A stretch of 64,000 nucleotides of DNA from Paenibacillus gallinarum (GTDB lineage Bacteria; Bacillota; Bacilli; Paenibacillales; Paenibacillaceae). A program made the translations under genes and the position numbers. Shown here in pieces: positions 1-8,739 of this stretch. The notes under the pieces were generated by a model. The model worked only from the letters and a program-made list of their open reading frames with translations, ran no database searches and was not told where the DNA came from. Numbering within the stretch: the first letter of the stretch is position 1; the number at the start of each line of letters is the position of its first letter. Location: the NCBI RefSeq assembly GCF_014836635.1, contig NZ_JACSQL010000002.1:186001-250000 (forward strand). The letters run 5' to 3'.

Positions 1-252
1 TTTGAGGGTCGTCAAGATGTAGAACATGAAGTGATGCTTACTTACGTTTCACAAGATGTACAAGAGGCGATCAGCCAACTTCCAGAGCATCATCGCACGG
101 TTATTGTACTCAGGTATTTGCAAGAACTCTCTTACAACGAAATTGCAGATTGTTTGGATCTGCCACTGAATACGGTAAAATCTTATTTATTTAGGGCTAG
201 ACAGCAATTGCAAAATCTATTACAGGAGTATCAGAAAGGTGGTGTAACGTAG
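1..252 (+). CDS. sigW: ECF RNA polymerase sigma factor, SigW-like, C-terminal part (5' end outside window)
   Basis: The reading frame is open from base 1 and ends at the TAG at 250-252, so only the last 83 residues are present. They contain a complete sigma-70 region 4: the LPEHHRTVIVLRY helix followed by the helix-turn-helix SYNEIADCLDLPLNTVKS and a basic RARQQLQ tail, typical of ECF sigma factors that bind the -35 element. The next gene begins with the very next base and encodes a ZAS-type anti-sigma factor, the usual sigma/anti-sigma pairing. The name sigW is an inference: the anti-sigma N-terminus resembles RsiW, and a canonical sigma-W promoter lies at 38555-38580 in the same window. Region 2, which would help decide the subgroup, is not visible. 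Confidence 0.8.
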   Translation, partial: FEGRQDVEHEVMLTYVSQDVQEAISQLPEHHRTVIVLRYLQELSYNEIADCLDLPLNTVKSYLFRARQQLQNLLQEYQKGGVT

Positions 253-1611
253 ATGAGATGCCAAGAGGTGGTAGAGCGTATGCACCGATATATTGATCAT
301 GATCTGAATGATAAAGAGAAAGAAGAGTTATTAGCACATATAAAAACATGCGAAAGCTGCTCTGAAAAGTTTCAAATTCTTCAAAAACTATCTCACGATC
401 TCGAAAAATTGCCGGATGTATCTCCTCCGTTCAGCTTGGTAGATCGAATTATGCCACAGCTTGATGAGATAGATCGAGGTCGTAAGGAGCAAGGCAGCAC
501 CATTCAAGAAATGAAAAAAGAGGATAATATGATACCTCTGTCTGTGCATACAGGAAATGCTTCAAGAAGTTTTAGGAAGACCCGATTGGGACGAATACTT
601 ATGGGTACAGCAGCGGCAGCTGTAGTTCTTGGTGTTGCTGTATATCAACATCAGCCGCAAGAATTAAATCAGGCGGAGATTGATAAGAATTACAGCTTAA
701 ATGAGCTCGGACCGAGCACAGTAACGGGAAGTGGCGGGGGAGTTCAGGAAGAAGAAAATATGATCTCTCCTCAACCTGTTGATGAGAAGCCGGGACTAGA
801 GCAACCTAATGCTGAGATGACTCCTGAAGCGAATTCGCAAGCAAATCCGAATGTGGACGCAGCGCAGCCGGCACCCGCTAGTGAGCCAGTAAATCAGGAT
901 GGATCCAGGTCAATCACTTCTGATCCTGATAAATCCAAGTCTGTTTCTCCTGAACCCGCTGCGCCAATAGAGGCTCCATCATCTGATAAGGGAACAGTAC
1001 CGAATTCTTCATTAGATAAAAATAATGATAAATCTGCACCTTCACCAAACAATTCGGTTTCTCCAGGTACTTCTAACAAGAAAGATGAGAGTCCAAAAAC
1101 GGACAGCAAAGGAAATAACCCTAAACAAGATCCTGCTTCACAAAAAACTCCAACAGAAACAGATAAGGTACTGGTTCCTGATACAAGTGTTACCAGCACA
1201 GAGAGTGAAGAGCCGCTCAGCAGTGATGATACTTCAAGCATAAGTATGCTCTCGCTGGATGAAAATTTCCCGAGTCTAGCTACTTCGGTCTCGCCGAAAT
1301 GGCTTTCCCCCGATGGACTTTACTTGGTAGGTTATAAAGACAGCAAATTGAGTGTGTATCGTCTGGACGGGACAAAGAAAGACCAAAGAACACTTTTGCA
1401 AGAGATTGAGATTCAATCTACTTTCGTAAAAGGTAGCTGGTCAGATGATAGTTTGACCTATCATTATGAAGTAGAACTGGACGGAAAAACGACGAAACAT
1501 AGTTATGCCGTTACGAAGGAAGATCAAAAAACAGACGAAAAGATAGAAGACAAGAGCACCACCAATCCTTCTTCGCAAACTGAAACACAATCCACCGACA
1601 ACAAGAGGTAG
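253..1611 (+). CDS. rsiW: Zinc-binding transmembrane anti-sigma factor, RsiW-like, with long outer domain
   Basis: 452 residues. The N-terminus is a ZAS (zf-HC2) domain with Cys3 and the His29-x3-Cys33-x2-Cys36 motif, which in this family binds and inhibits the partner ECF sigma factor in the cytoplasm. A single membrane helix lies at about residues 112-132. The outside part is unusually long: about 210 residues of low-complexity Ser/Pro/Asp/Lys/Asn sequence, then a folded-looking segment (about 340-420) with a SPDGLYLVGY motif like one TolB/WD40-type beta-propeller blade, then a polar tail. B. subtilis RsiW is about 208 residues, so this protein is more than twice as long. Its ATG directly follows the sigma stop codon; the AAGGTGG ribosome site at about 236-242 lies inside the sigma gene, implying translational coupling. 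The family is normally inactivated by regulated intramembrane proteolysis. Confidence 0.8.
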   Translation: MRCQEVVERMHRYIDHDLNDKEKEELLAHIKTCESCSEKFQILQKLSHDLEKLPDVSPPFSLVDRIMPQLDEIDRGRKEQGSTIQEMKKEDNMIPLSVHTGNASRSFRKTRLGRILMGTAAAAVVLGVAVYQHQPQELNQAEIDKNYSLNELGPSTVTGSGGGVQEEENMISPQPVDEKPGLEQPNAEMTPEANSQANPNVDAAQPAPASEPVNQDGSRSITSDPDKSKSVSPEPAAPIEAPSSDKGTVPNSSLDKNNDKSAPSPNNSVSPGTSNKKDESPKTDSKGNNPKQDPASQKTPTETDKVLVPDTSVTSTESEEPLSSDDTSSISMLSLDENFPSLATSVSPKWLSPDGLYLVGYKDSKLSVYRLDGTKKDQRTLLQEIEIQSTFVKGSWSDDSLTYHYEVELDGKTTKHSYAVTKEDQKTDEKIEDKSTTNPSSQTETQSTDNKR

Positions 1612-1916
1612 CTTCTGAATAATAATCTAATACGAATAGACAATAGCAAAAATGATAATCATCATGAAAATAGAGTCATCATTCAGGCACCATAAACACC
1701 TGATATGAATATGTATAAGGTAACTCCTTATACGGAGTTTTTAAGAAAGGCGTCGTATGACCGCGGGCCGAATGGTATCTAGAGCCATTTTTCGGACCTT
1801 CGTTTATATAGATGCGTAGACATGGGGACCTGGTTCTGCTTGAAATTAGCAGAACAGGTCCCTTTGTTGTTTCTTGGATTTCTGATAGGATAGAAGGGAT
1901 GGAGGTGTGTACGTGA
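1612..1916. other. 305-base structured intergenic region between anti-sigma gene and holA
   Basis: No convincing gene. It holds an 8-bp perfect inverted repeat GTATAAGG (1713-1720) / CCTTATAC (1726-1733). This overlaps a second, mutually exclusive stem AACTCC (1722-1727) / GGAGTT (1734-1739) followed by a short T run, an arrangement like an attenuator. Another imperfect hairpin covers about 1766-1798, and a strong terminator follows at 1825-1874. ORFs on the minus strand here have no ribosome site and run into holA, so they were not called. Confidence 0.5.
1825..1874 (+). terminator. Rho-independent terminator upstream of holA
   Basis: A 15-bp stem (GGGACCTGGTTCTGCT with one bulged G against AGCAGAACAGGTCCC) has a 7-base loop and is followed by a T-rich tail. 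It would end transcripts from the sigma/anti-sigma operon before holA. Confidence 0.8.
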
Positions 1917-2939
1917 ATGGACGTAAAGACGGCCGTTAAAGCGATTCGAAAGGGAGAGCCGGCTAGCGTATACTTGTTGTACGGAACTGAAAAATACAGT
2001 ATTAAACAGTTTACCGATGTACTTAAGGAACAGCTTATAGAAGAAGAGCATCGTGATTTTGCGATGGCTTCATATGATACGGCAGAAACCCCGATTGAAC
2101 AAATCATTGAAGAAGCAGAGACGGTTCCCTTTCTTGTTCCCCGCAAGTTAATCTTTGTTCGGGATCAGAATTTATTTACGGCGGGAAAAGATACGAAAAT
2201 AGAGCACAAGATGGAGACATTAATTACCTATCTTGATAATCCTGTCGATTACAGCATTCTTGTTTTCCTGGTACAGGGAGAGAAGCTGGACGAACGTAAA
2301 AAAATCGTGAAAACGACGAAAAGTAAAGCGACCGTGCTCTCTTTTGGACCGATGCATGGAGAAGAACTGACGAGTTGGCTAGTGAAGCAAGCAGCCAGCC
2401 GTAAGGTAACGATGGGACAGGAAGCAGCGGAGACTCTCATTCAGCGTGCAGGTACAAGCCTGCAGACATTGTCAGCCGAAGTGGACAAACTTTGTTTGTA
2501 TGCGGGTGAGGGAGGAACTTTGTCTAAGTTAAATGTAGAGGATCTGGTCGCTCGAAATACGGAACAAAATATTTTTGCCATGGTCGAAGATATTGCGAAT
2601 CTTAGATTAGGAAAGGCTCTGGACATCTTCTATGAACTCCTGAAGCAAAAAGAAGAACCCATCAAAATTGCCGCCCTGATTTCAAGACAATTCCGGATTA
2701 TTTTGCAAGTGAAAGAGCTGGGGGCACAAAGCTATTCACAACAGCAAATTGCAAGTCAACTTGGGCTGCATCCCTATGCGGTGAAAATAGCAGGCGAACA
2801 GTCAAAGAAATTCCCGGCAGACCGGCTTCGCCTCATTTTGAAGTCCCTTGCTGATCTTGATTATCAGATGAAAACGGGAGCTATTGATAAAGTGCTTGGC
2901 TTGGAGTTATTTTTACTGAGACTTGGAAGCAATTCGTAA
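1917..2939 (+). CDS. holA: DNA polymerase III delta subunit
   Basis: 340 residues, the usual HolA length. The delta subunit opens the beta sliding clamp and is part of the clamp-loader complex (with DnaX and HolB). The N-terminal part has the family start pattern (ASVYLLYGTEKY near residue 16) and the middle has the VPFLVPRKLIFVRD stretch typical of the delta AAA+-like domain. The C-terminal collar domain includes IAALISRQFRIILQVKEL. The ATG at 1917 is preceded by GGAGGTG at about 1901-1907. Gene order holA-rpsT-gpr is the same as in other Bacillales. An alternative GTG at 1913 is in another frame. Confidence 0.93.
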   Translation: MDVKTAVKAIRKGEPASVYLLYGTEKYSIKQFTDVLKEQLIEEEHRDFAMASYDTAETPIEQIIEEAETVPFLVPRKLIFVRDQNLFTAGKDTKIEHKMETLITYLDNPVDYSILVFLVQGEKLDERKKIVKTTKSKATVLSFGPMHGEELTSWLVKQAASRKVTMGQEAAETLIQRAGTSLQTLSAEVDKLCLYAGEGGTLSKLNVEDLVARNTEQNIFAMVEDIANLRLGKALDIFYELLKQKEEPIKIAALISRQFRIILQVKELGAQSYSQQQIASQLGLHPYAVKIAGEQSKKFPADRLRLILKSLADLDYQMKTGAIDKVLGLELFLLRLGSNS

Positions 2940-3004
2940 GTCGACTGAATAGTATCTATTCAACCCCTACTTTTTTCAGCTTGAAAAAATACTAGACAGA
3001 TAGA

Positions 3005-3032
3005 AACAGCGTCTCTTCGGCGCTGTTTTTTA
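3005..3032 (+). terminator. Rho-independent terminator after holA
   Basis: Stem AACAGCG (3005-3011) / CGCTGTT (3021-3027) followed by a run of Ts. Two further short palindromes (TGAATAG/CTATTCA and TTTTTTCA/TGAAAAAA) lie just upstream, between 2946 and 2992. Confidence 0.8.
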
Positions 3033-3118
3033 GTTGATTATGCCAGGTTCGGACAGCTTTAAGGGGAGAGAAAGAATAAATATTTCTCGATGATGGAGGA
3101 TATACTATTAAAACAACT

Positions 3119-3154
3119 AAAAAAACCTGATCAGCAGAGCTGTTCAGGTTTTTT
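3119..3154 (-). terminator. Terminator of rpsT (looks bidirectional)
   Basis: Perfect stem AACCTGA (3124-3130) / TCAGGTT (3144-3150) flanked by A-runs on one side and T-runs on the other, so it can work in both directions. It lies just downstream of the minus-strand rpsT stop. Confidence 0.8.
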
Positions 3155-3179
3155 GCCTAGTCGTTATGGAAAGCGCTGC

Positions 3180-3449
3180 TTACGCGTTTGTAAGAGCGTT
3201 CAATTTTTTGGCCAAGCGGGATTTCTTACGAGCTGCAGCATTTTTATGAACAAGACCTTTAGTTACAGCTTTGTCCAGGCTTCTGGAAGCAGCTTGAATC
3301 GCAGCTTTAGCTGTTTCAACTTCGTTAGTAGCCAGAGCTTGGTCAGCAGCTTTAACGGAAGTGCGAAGAGCAGACTTCTGGGAAGCGTTCAAAGCACGAC
3401 GTTTATCATTTGTTTTCACGCGTTTTACAGCGGATTTGATGTTTGGCAT
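3180..3449 (-). CDS. rpsT: 30S ribosomal protein S20
   Basis: 89 residues, rich in Lys, Arg and Ala, starting [15 protein letters not shown], the family signature; S20 binds 16S rRNA early in 30S assembly. An upstream in-frame GTG (3456-3458) lies inside the AGGAGGTG ribosome site, so I chose the ATG at 3447-3449, about 5 bases after it. The gene stands alone on the minus strand between holA and gpr, as in other Bacillales, with its own promoter and terminator. Confidence 0.95.
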   Translation of the reverse strand: MPNIKSAVKRVKTNDKRRALNASQKSALRTSVKAADQALATNEVETAKAAIQAASRSLDKAVTKGLVHKNAAARKKSRLAKKLNALTNA

Positions 3450-3508
3450 TACATTCACCTCCTGTTAAGGCAATACTTATGAAATACAAACCTTTCACAA
3501 CTTAAAAT

Positions 3509-3537
3509 ATTCTAGCACGAGACCCCTTAAAAAGCAA
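3509..3537 (-). promoter_or_regulatory. Probable sigma-A promoter of rpsT
   Basis: Reading the minus strand, TTGCTT (3532-3537), a 17-base spacer and TAGAAT (3509-3514) lie about 60 bases upstream of the rpsT start codon. Confidence 0.55.
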
Positions 3538-3582
3538 GGATAACATAAGACAAGTCTACAAAACAAAATTGGAAAAACATTT

Positions 3583-3611
3583 GAATAATTAAAGGCCGTT
3601 GTCACAAACTA
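3583..3611 (+). promoter_or_regulatory. Possible sigma-G promoter of gpr
   Basis: GAATA (3583-3587), a 17-base spacer and CAAACTA (3605-3611) resemble the forespore sigma-G pattern (GNATR ... CATnnTA). Gpr is a known forespore product in Bacillus, so the match fits, but it is inferred from a short pattern. Confidence 0.35.
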
Positions 3612-3647
3612 CAAGATATCTGTATTTTGAGGGAGGATCATAACCAA

Positions 3648-4649
3648 ATGACACTGGATTTGCAAAAATATGGAGTACGTACTGATTTAGCAGTTGAAGC
3701 TAGAGAACTGGCTCAAATGCATGATCGTTCCCCCATTCCGGGCGTAGAGGAAGAAGTAGAGCAGTTTGGAGATATCAAAGTTACCAGACTAGATGTACTG
3801 AATGAAGAAGGTTCGAATCGAATCGGACGTATCGTTGGACACTACGTCACACTGGAAGTTCCCAAACTTCGTAATGGAGATACGACACTTCAGGAAAAAG
3901 TAACGGCTACTTTCACAAAAGAAATGGAAGATTTTATTGCGAAAATTGGAATATCAAAATCAGCTAAGGTGCTGATTGTTGGGTTAGGTAACTGGAATGT
4001 TACCCCGGATTCACTGGGTCCGCTGGTTGTTGAAAATACGATGGTTACTCGTCAATATTTCGAACTCATGCCAGACCAGGTTTCCCCAGGGTACCGAAAT
4101 GTAAGTGCGATTGCTCCGGGGGTGCTTGGCCTGACCGGGATCGAGACAAGCGAGACGGTGCAAGGAATCGTGGAACGAACGAGACCCGATCTGATCATCG
4201 CGATTGACTCTCTTGCTTCCCGATCGCTTGAACGTATCAATACGACGATTCAGGTGGCGGACATTGGCATACATCCCGGATCTGGAATTGGTAACAAACG
4301 AAAAGGAATCACAAAGGAAATTTTGGGTGTCCCATGTATAGCCATTGGTGTACCAACGGTTTGTTACGCTTCGACTATCGTGAATACGACGTTCGAGCTA
4401 ATGAAGGCTCATTTTGCCAAAGAAACAAACTCCGGTAGTCAAATTCTTGGTGTACTTAATGATATAAGTGAACAGGAGCGACTGGGTCTAGTAAAAGAGG
4501 TGCTTGAGCCGCTTGGACATGATCTGATTGTCACACCAAAAGAGATCGATGATTTTATTGAAGATATCGCGAATATTATTGCAAGCGGACTAAATGCGGC
4601 ACTTCATGAAGCCGTAGATCTTAGTAACGTAGCTTCTTATACACACTAA
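3648..4649 (+). CDS. gpr: Germination protease GPR (aspartic-type, A25 family)
   Basis: 333 residues. GPR cleaves the small acid-soluble proteins (SASPs) that coat spore DNA, releasing amino acids during germination; it is made as a zymogen in the forespore and processes itself. The sequence is family-typical, with LDLQKYGVRTDLAVEAREL at the start, GLGNWNVTPDSLGPLV (about residue 112), and PDLIIAIDSLASRSLERI, which carries the conserved Asp residues. I chose ATG 3648 because GGGAGG (3631-3636) precedes it; an in-frame TTG at 3627 lies upstream of that site. spoIIP follows but is separated by a terminator. Confidence 0.95.
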   Translation: MTLDLQKYGVRTDLAVEARELAQMHDRSPIPGVEEEVEQFGDIKVTRLDVLNEEGSNRIGRIVGHYVTLEVPKLRNGDTTLQEKVTATFTKEMEDFIAKIGISKSAKVLIVGLGNWNVTPDSLGPLVVENTMVTRQYFELMPDQVSPGYRNVSAIAPGVLGLTGIETSETVQGIVERTRPDLIIAIDSLASRSLERINTTIQVADIGIHPGSGIGNKRKGITKEILGVPCIAIGVPTVCYASTIVNTTFELMKAHFAKETNSGSQILGVLNDISEQERLGLVKEVLEPLGHDLIVTPKEIDDFIEDIANIIASGLNAALHEAVDLSNVASYTH

Positions 4650-4674
4650 CAAATGATGGCAAGAAGACCGAATC

Positions 4675-4704
4675 AGAAGACCGAATCTATCGGTCTTCTT
4701 TTTT
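4675..4704 (+). terminator. Rho-independent terminator after gpr
   Basis: Perfect 10-bp stem AGAAGACCGA (4675-4684) / TCGGTCTTCT (4690-4699), loop ATCTA, then a T run. Confidence 0.9.
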
Positions 4705-4858
4705 GTTTCTATTATTTTTAGTTCTACTTGTTTCCTCCGGTTCATAGTTTTGAAGTATGAGAGATTTGCAAGAACGATGGGTTGAATCTCATACGCTCAT
4801 AACGAAAAGCATAGACGTTACTTTCGGCTGAAGTGCTTACGGAGGTGGACAAGTTCAA

Positions 4859-6145
4859 GTGAATAAAATACAAACATGGAATGTGGCAAAATGGAGAGCT
4901 GGCGTTCTTAAGATGTTAGCAACAGGGAAAGCACTCATGCTACTTATAATGGTTTCCGCTTTATTTTTTGTCGTGTTGGGTCTTGGGGGGATGGCGGAGA
5001 GAAAACTGAGTACCTCTTCCATATCGTCTATGAAAGGTTTTGCAGGCTCGATATCAAGCGGGATTTTCATGGATATGCTCGGAATGGAACTACCTCATCT
5101 TGCTCAGGGCAAGCAGCAATCCGAAATAACGGGGGAGCAAATCACTTCTTTTGTGTTTGAAATGCTAACAGGTGTAGATCCACTGAATCCAAAAAGCCTT
5201 ATTGCAAGTCAGGTTCCAGGTATGGGGACTAACGAACCGGTACTGCTGCGTATTGGATCAGGCAACGAGAAGGCAGAGGCTCCGCAAGACTATCAACCTG
5301 ATCCTGGGTACGTTGCTGAGTCAAGCGGGGAAACACCAGGCCAAGCAGAACCTGATCCTGAACCTAATCCTGATCCAGGTGAGTCACCGGCTCCTAGTAA
5401 CACCAATCCTGGCACAGAAGTACCAGGTAAGGTTACGGAAAATCAGAGCCCTGCCGAAGCAAAAAAGAAAACGGTTCTCATCTATCATACTCACCCGCAT
5501 GAAGCTTATAATCCACTGCTGGGAACGAAGAGCAACAACCCTTCCTCCCCGAAAGCAAGTGCAAATGTGTTCCTGCCAGGAAGTTATCTTGCGAAAGCTC
5601 TGGAGTCACAAGGGATTGGTGTTGTCCATGAGACAGAAGATTATGTAACTACAAAAAAAGATTATAACTGGAATTATTCTTATAAATATTCAAGAGAAAC
5701 AGTTAAATCAGCAATGGCCGCGAACGATGATCTTACGTATCTCATCGATATTCACCGGGATTCTTCTCGGCACGATAAATCAACAGCAACGATCAACGGA
5801 AAGAGCTATGCCAAAGTCTTTTTCATCATCGGTCATGATAATCCCAATTGGGAAAAAAACGAAGCTTATGCAGCGAAAATTCATAAAAAAATGGAAAAAT
5901 TGTACCCAGGCCTTTCAAGAGGGGTATGGGGTAAGAATGGCGGAGGAGGAAACAACGGTGAATATAACCAGTCCTTGTCCGAGAACAGTATTTTGATTGA
6001 GATTGGCGGTATTGATAATACCGATGCAGAGCTTAAACGTACATCAGAAGCGCTAGCAGACATTATCGCAGAAGTATATATGGAAGATCAGAAGATTGAT
6101 AAAGCAAGCACGGATCAGAATCCGAGCAGTTCAAATAAGGGCTAG
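4859..6145 (+). CDS. spoIIP: Stage II sporulation protein P (peptidoglycan hydrolase)
   Basis: 428 residues. SpoIIP is a membrane-anchored cell-wall amidase/endopeptidase that works with SpoIID and SpoIIM to thin septal peptidoglycan and drive engulfment. One membrane helix lies at about residues 24-43. It is followed by a region rich in Pro, Asp, Glu and Asn (about 140-200). The catalytic domain (about 200-415) includes VLIYHTHPHEAYNPL, a DIHRDSSRHD motif and a late ILIEIGGIDNTDAE motif with the conserved Glu. The start is GTG 4859 after GGAGGTGG (about 4842-4849). CATACGCT at 4790-4797 looks like a sigma-E -10 element, but I found no convincing -35. Confidence 0.93.
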   Translation: MNKIQTWNVAKWRAGVLKMLATGKALMLLIMVSALFFVVLGLGGMAERKLSTSSISSMKGFAGSISSGIFMDMLGMELPHLAQGKQQSEITGEQITSFVFEMLTGVDPLNPKSLIASQVPGMGTNEPVLLRIGSGNEKAEAPQDYQPDPGYVAESSGETPGQAEPDPEPNPDPGESPAPSNTNPGTEVPGKVTENQSPAEAKKKTVLIYHTHPHEAYNPLLGTKSNNPSSPKASANVFLPGSYLAKALESQGIGVVHETEDYVTTKKDYNWNYSYKYSRETVKSAMAANDDLTYLIDIHRDSSRHDKSTATINGKSYAKVFFIIGHDNPNWEKNEAYAAKIHKKMEKLYPGLSRGVWGKNGGGGNNGEYNQSLSENSILIEIGGIDNTDAELKRTSEALADIIAEVYMEDQKIDKASTDQNPSSSNKG

Positions 6146-6174
6146 ACCACGAATTCATGGACGGAGGAAAGAGA

Positions 6175-6534
6175 ATGACCTCTTTTGCAAAAAGATTATT
6201 CATGTTTATGGTACTTATCATATTTGGAATACTGCTTGGAATGCAGATCGCAGGATCAGGTCTTGGTACCCTGGATAAGCGAGGGACAGAATTGCCGTCA
6301 GCCGGGGATTTAACAAGGCCAGCAATGCAGCAGGAAACTGTATTATTAGAGGAAGAACCGGTAATAGTACAGACTAGACCACAGATCATTACCCCGAGAG
6401 AGGTACTCGTGACCGAGCCGGGAAAAGAACCAGCAGTCGATCGATTTGCCGAGAAGACGGCCGGACTCTTGCAGCAAGCTTCCCAAAGCGGGATTCGCTG
6501 GGTGGTTTCGCTATTTAACGGTGTAACGGATTAG
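6175..6534 (+). CDS. yqxA: YqxA-like membrane-anchored protein (DUF3679-type)
   Basis: 119 residues with one N-terminal membrane helix (about 5-28) and a polar tail containing repeated Gln/Glu/Pro. The function is unknown. The assignment rests mainly on position: spoIIP-yqxA-lepA is the order in B. subtilis, and size and topology agree. ATG 6175 follows GGAGG at 6163-6167; a longer in-frame start at 6157 lies upstream of that site. It is probably co-transcribed with spoIIP, 29 bases away. Confidence 0.6.
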   Translation: MTSFAKRLFMFMVLIIFGILLGMQIAGSGLGTLDKRGTELPSAGDLTRPAMQQETVLLEEEPVIVQTRPQIITPREVLVTEPGKEPAVDRFAEKTAGLLQQASQSGIRWVVSLFNGVTD

Positions 6535-6592
6535 ATAATCGTGGAAAAAACAGGAGATTTTCCTGATAAGAACAACTTTGGCTCTCCTCTTA

Positions 6593-6621
6593 TTGAAGGC
6601 TGTACCGCTTACTGCTATAAT
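6593..6621 (+). promoter_or_regulatory. Sigma-A promoter of lepA
   Basis: TTGAAG (6593-6598), a 17-base spacer and TATAAT (6616-6621) lie 37 bases upstream of the lepA start codon. Confidence 0.7.
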
Positions 6622-6658
6622 GAGATGATTGACATTAGGCTGTTTGTGGGGGTAAGGC

Positions 6659-8473
6659 ATGACAGACATTCAAGCAAGACAACGAAAAATTAGAAACTTT
6701 AGTATTATTGCACATATAGACCATGGTAAATCTACTTTGGCTGACCGTATTCTGGAGTACACGGGTGCACTTACTTCGCGTGAAATGCAGGAGCAGGTAC
6801 TTGACCAGATGGATCTGGAACGGGAACGCGGAATTACCATTAAACTGCAAGCAGTGCGACTTACTTACAAAGCGGATGACGGTGAAGAATATCTTCTTAA
6901 CCTGATTGATACACCAGGACACGTCGATTTTACGTATGAGGTATCGAGAAGTCTTGCTGCTTGTGAAGGAGCATTACTTGTTGTGGATGCGGCTCAGGGC
7001 ATTGAAGCTCAGACGCTGGCAAATGTGTATTTGGCACTTGATAATAACCTTGAGATCCTTCCGGTTATTAACAAGATTGATCTTCCAAGTGCAGACCCTG
7101 AGAGGGTTAAACAGGAGATTGAAGAAGTAATTGGTTTGGACACAAGTGAAGCGGTCCTCGCTTCTGCGAAAGCAGGAATTGGGATCAAGGAGATTCTCGA
7201 GCAAGTTGTTAAGGGAGTTCCCGCACCTACTGGTGATACAGACAAACCACTGAAGGCACTTATTTTCGACTCGCACTATGATCCTTATAAAGGGGTTATC
7301 GTATATATTCGCGTCGTGGACGGGAAGATTAAAGCGGGTTCGAAGATCAAGATGATGGCAACGAATAAGACTTTTGAAGTCATTGAAGTTGGTTCATTTA
7401 TGCCGCGTATGACAATTGTGGACGAGCTGAACGTTGGAGATGTAGGTTTTGTTGTAGCAGGAATTAAGCATGTTGGGGATACGCGTGTCGGGGATACGAT
7501 TACGGACGCGAAGAACCCTGCACCAGAACCATTGCCAGGATATCGTAAAATCAATCCGATGGTATACTGCGGTCTCTACCCAATTGAGACATCGGACTAT
7601 AATGATCTACGTGAAGCATTAGAGAAGCTGCAACTTAATGATGCATCCCTCAGCTTTGAACCGGAAACATCCAGCGCACTTGGATTTGGTTTCCGTTGTG
7701 GATTTTTGGGACTGCTTCATATGGATGTTATTCAGGAGCGGATTGAACGAGAATTCAACATTCCACTCATTACGACAGCACCAAGCGTTATTTACCGTAT
7801 TAAGCTGACGAATGGTGAAGTGATCGAGATTGATAACCCATCCAATTATCCGGAAATTGGACGAATTGATCATGTCGAGGAACCATATGTAAAGGCAGAT
7901 ATTATTGTACCGAATGATTATGTAGGTACGGTTATGGAACTTTGTCAGAACAAACGTGGGGAATACGTCAACATGGAGTATCTCGATGCAAACCGTGTAA
8001 CGATTACGTATGAGATTCCGCTTGCGGAAATTGTATATGATTTCTTTGATCAGTTGAAATCAAGCACAAAGGGATATGCGTCCTACGATTACGAAGTTTG
8101 CGGGTATCGCGTGTCGAACCTAGTGAAGATGGATATTTTGCTGAACGGAGAGCAAGTTGATGCTCTGTCCTTTATCGTTCACCGTGAACGTGCATATCAA
8201 CGCGGCCGGATCATTTGTGAGAAGCTGCGCGGACTTATTCCACGTCAAATGTTTGAGGTGCCAATTCAGGCTTCCGTAGGTACGAAAGTAGTAGCGCGGG
8301 AGACGATTAAGGCGATGCGTAAAAACGTGCTGTCAAAATGTTACGGCGGTGACATCTCACGTAAACGGAAACTGCTTGAGAAGCAAAAAGAAGGTAAAAA
8401 GCGGATGAAGCAGGTTGGTAATGTTGAGGTTCCGCAGGAAGCGTTTATGGCAGTCTTAAAAATTGATGATTAA
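6659..8473 (+). CDS. lepA: Elongation factor 4 (LepA) GTPase
   Basis: 604 residues, full length for EF4. This ribosome-associated GTPase is related to EF-G and is linked to 30S biogenesis and back-translocation. GTPase motifs are G1 AHIDHGKS (18-25), G3 DTPGH (about 83-87) and G4 NKID (138-141). Domain II and the EF-G-like III and V domains follow, and the LepA-specific C-terminal domain is basic ([18 protein letters not shown]). GGGGGTAAG precedes the ATG. lepA has its own sigma-A promoter. Tandem hairpins and a terminator separate it from hemW. Confidence 0.97.
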   Translation: MTDIQARQRKIRNFSIIAHIDHGKSTLADRILEYTGALTSREMQEQVLDQMDLERERGITIKLQAVRLTYKADDGEEYLLNLIDTPGHVDFTYEVSRSLAACEGALLVVDAAQGIEAQTLANVYLALDNNLEILPVINKIDLPSADPERVKQEIEEVIGLDTSEAVLASAKAGIGIKEILEQVVKGVPAPTGDTDKPLKALIFDSHYDPYKGVIVYIRVVDGKIKAGSKIKMMATNKTFEVIEVGSFMPRMTIVDELNVGDVGFVVAGIKHVGDTRVGDTITDAKNPAPEPLPGYRKINPMVYCGLYPIETSDYNDLREALEKLQLNDASLSFEPETSSALGFGFRCGFLGLLHMDVIQERIEREFNIPLITTAPSVIYRIKLTNGEVIEIDNPSNYPEIGRIDHVEEPYVKADIIVPNDYVGTVMELCQNKRGEYVNMEYLDANRVTITYEIPLAEIVYDFFDQLKSSTKGYASYDYEVCGYRVSNLVKMDILLNGEQVDALSFIVHRERAYQRGRIICEKLRGLIPRQMFEVPIQASVGTKVVARETIKAMRKNVLSKCYGGDISRKRKLLEKQKEGKKRMKQVGNVEVPQEAFMAVLKIDD

Positions 8474-8508
8474 TCATCAAATTTTTTAAGACGACATTTT
8501 TCAAACTA

Positions 8509-8557
8509 CAATCAACCATTTGGTGCATCACGAAAAGTGTGCATGAATGGTTGATTG
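8509..8557 (+). repeat. Imperfect hairpin A of the GAARA-loop family
   Basis: A perfect 12-bp outer stem CAATCAACCATT (8509-8520) / AATGGTTGATTG (8546-8557) surrounds an inner stem TGCA-t-CAC / GTG-TGCA closed by a GAAAA loop (8532-8536). It has no T run, so it is not a standard terminator. It shares its inner core with the hairpins at 8566 and 12833. Confidence 0.75.
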
Positions 8558-8565
8558 AACGATTG

Positions 8566-8611
8566 ATTCATTTAGTGCACCACGAAGAGTGTGCATAAAA
8601 GATGAATGAAT
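8566..8611 (+). repeat. Imperfect hairpin B of the GAARA-loop family
   Basis: Outer stem ATTCATT (8566-8572) / AATGAAT (8605-8611), inner stem TGCACCAC / GTGTGCA with one bulge, loop GAAGA (8584-8588). It lies 9 bases after hairpin A with the same inner core but a different outer stem. Confidence 0.7.
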
Positions 8612-8649
8612 ATTTAAGAATTTAGTTCTCTTTTCATGTTAAGCATTCG

Positions 8650-8680
8650 AAAAGGAAAGCCATTCTGGCTTTCCTTTTTT
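8650..8680 (+). terminator. Rho-independent terminator between lepA and hemW
   Basis: Perfect stem AGGAAAGCCA (8653-8662) / TGGCTTTCCT (8666-8675), followed by Ts. Confidence 0.9.
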
Positions 8681-8739
8681 CTATAATAACGATACAATGA
8701 TTCCTTACACGATGTATAAATATAAGGGGGTATACCCGC

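Noticed and set aside
894..1241. 115-codon minus-strand frame inside the anti-sigma gene
   Set aside because: It arises from the Ser/Pro/Asp low-complexity linker read in antisense; Leu/Ser/Gly-only composition and no ribosome site.
1612..1916. A missing comEC between the sigma/anti-sigma pair and holA
   Set aside because: comEC often lies near holA in Bacillales, but I cannot tell from this window whether it lies further left, so no deletion is claimed.
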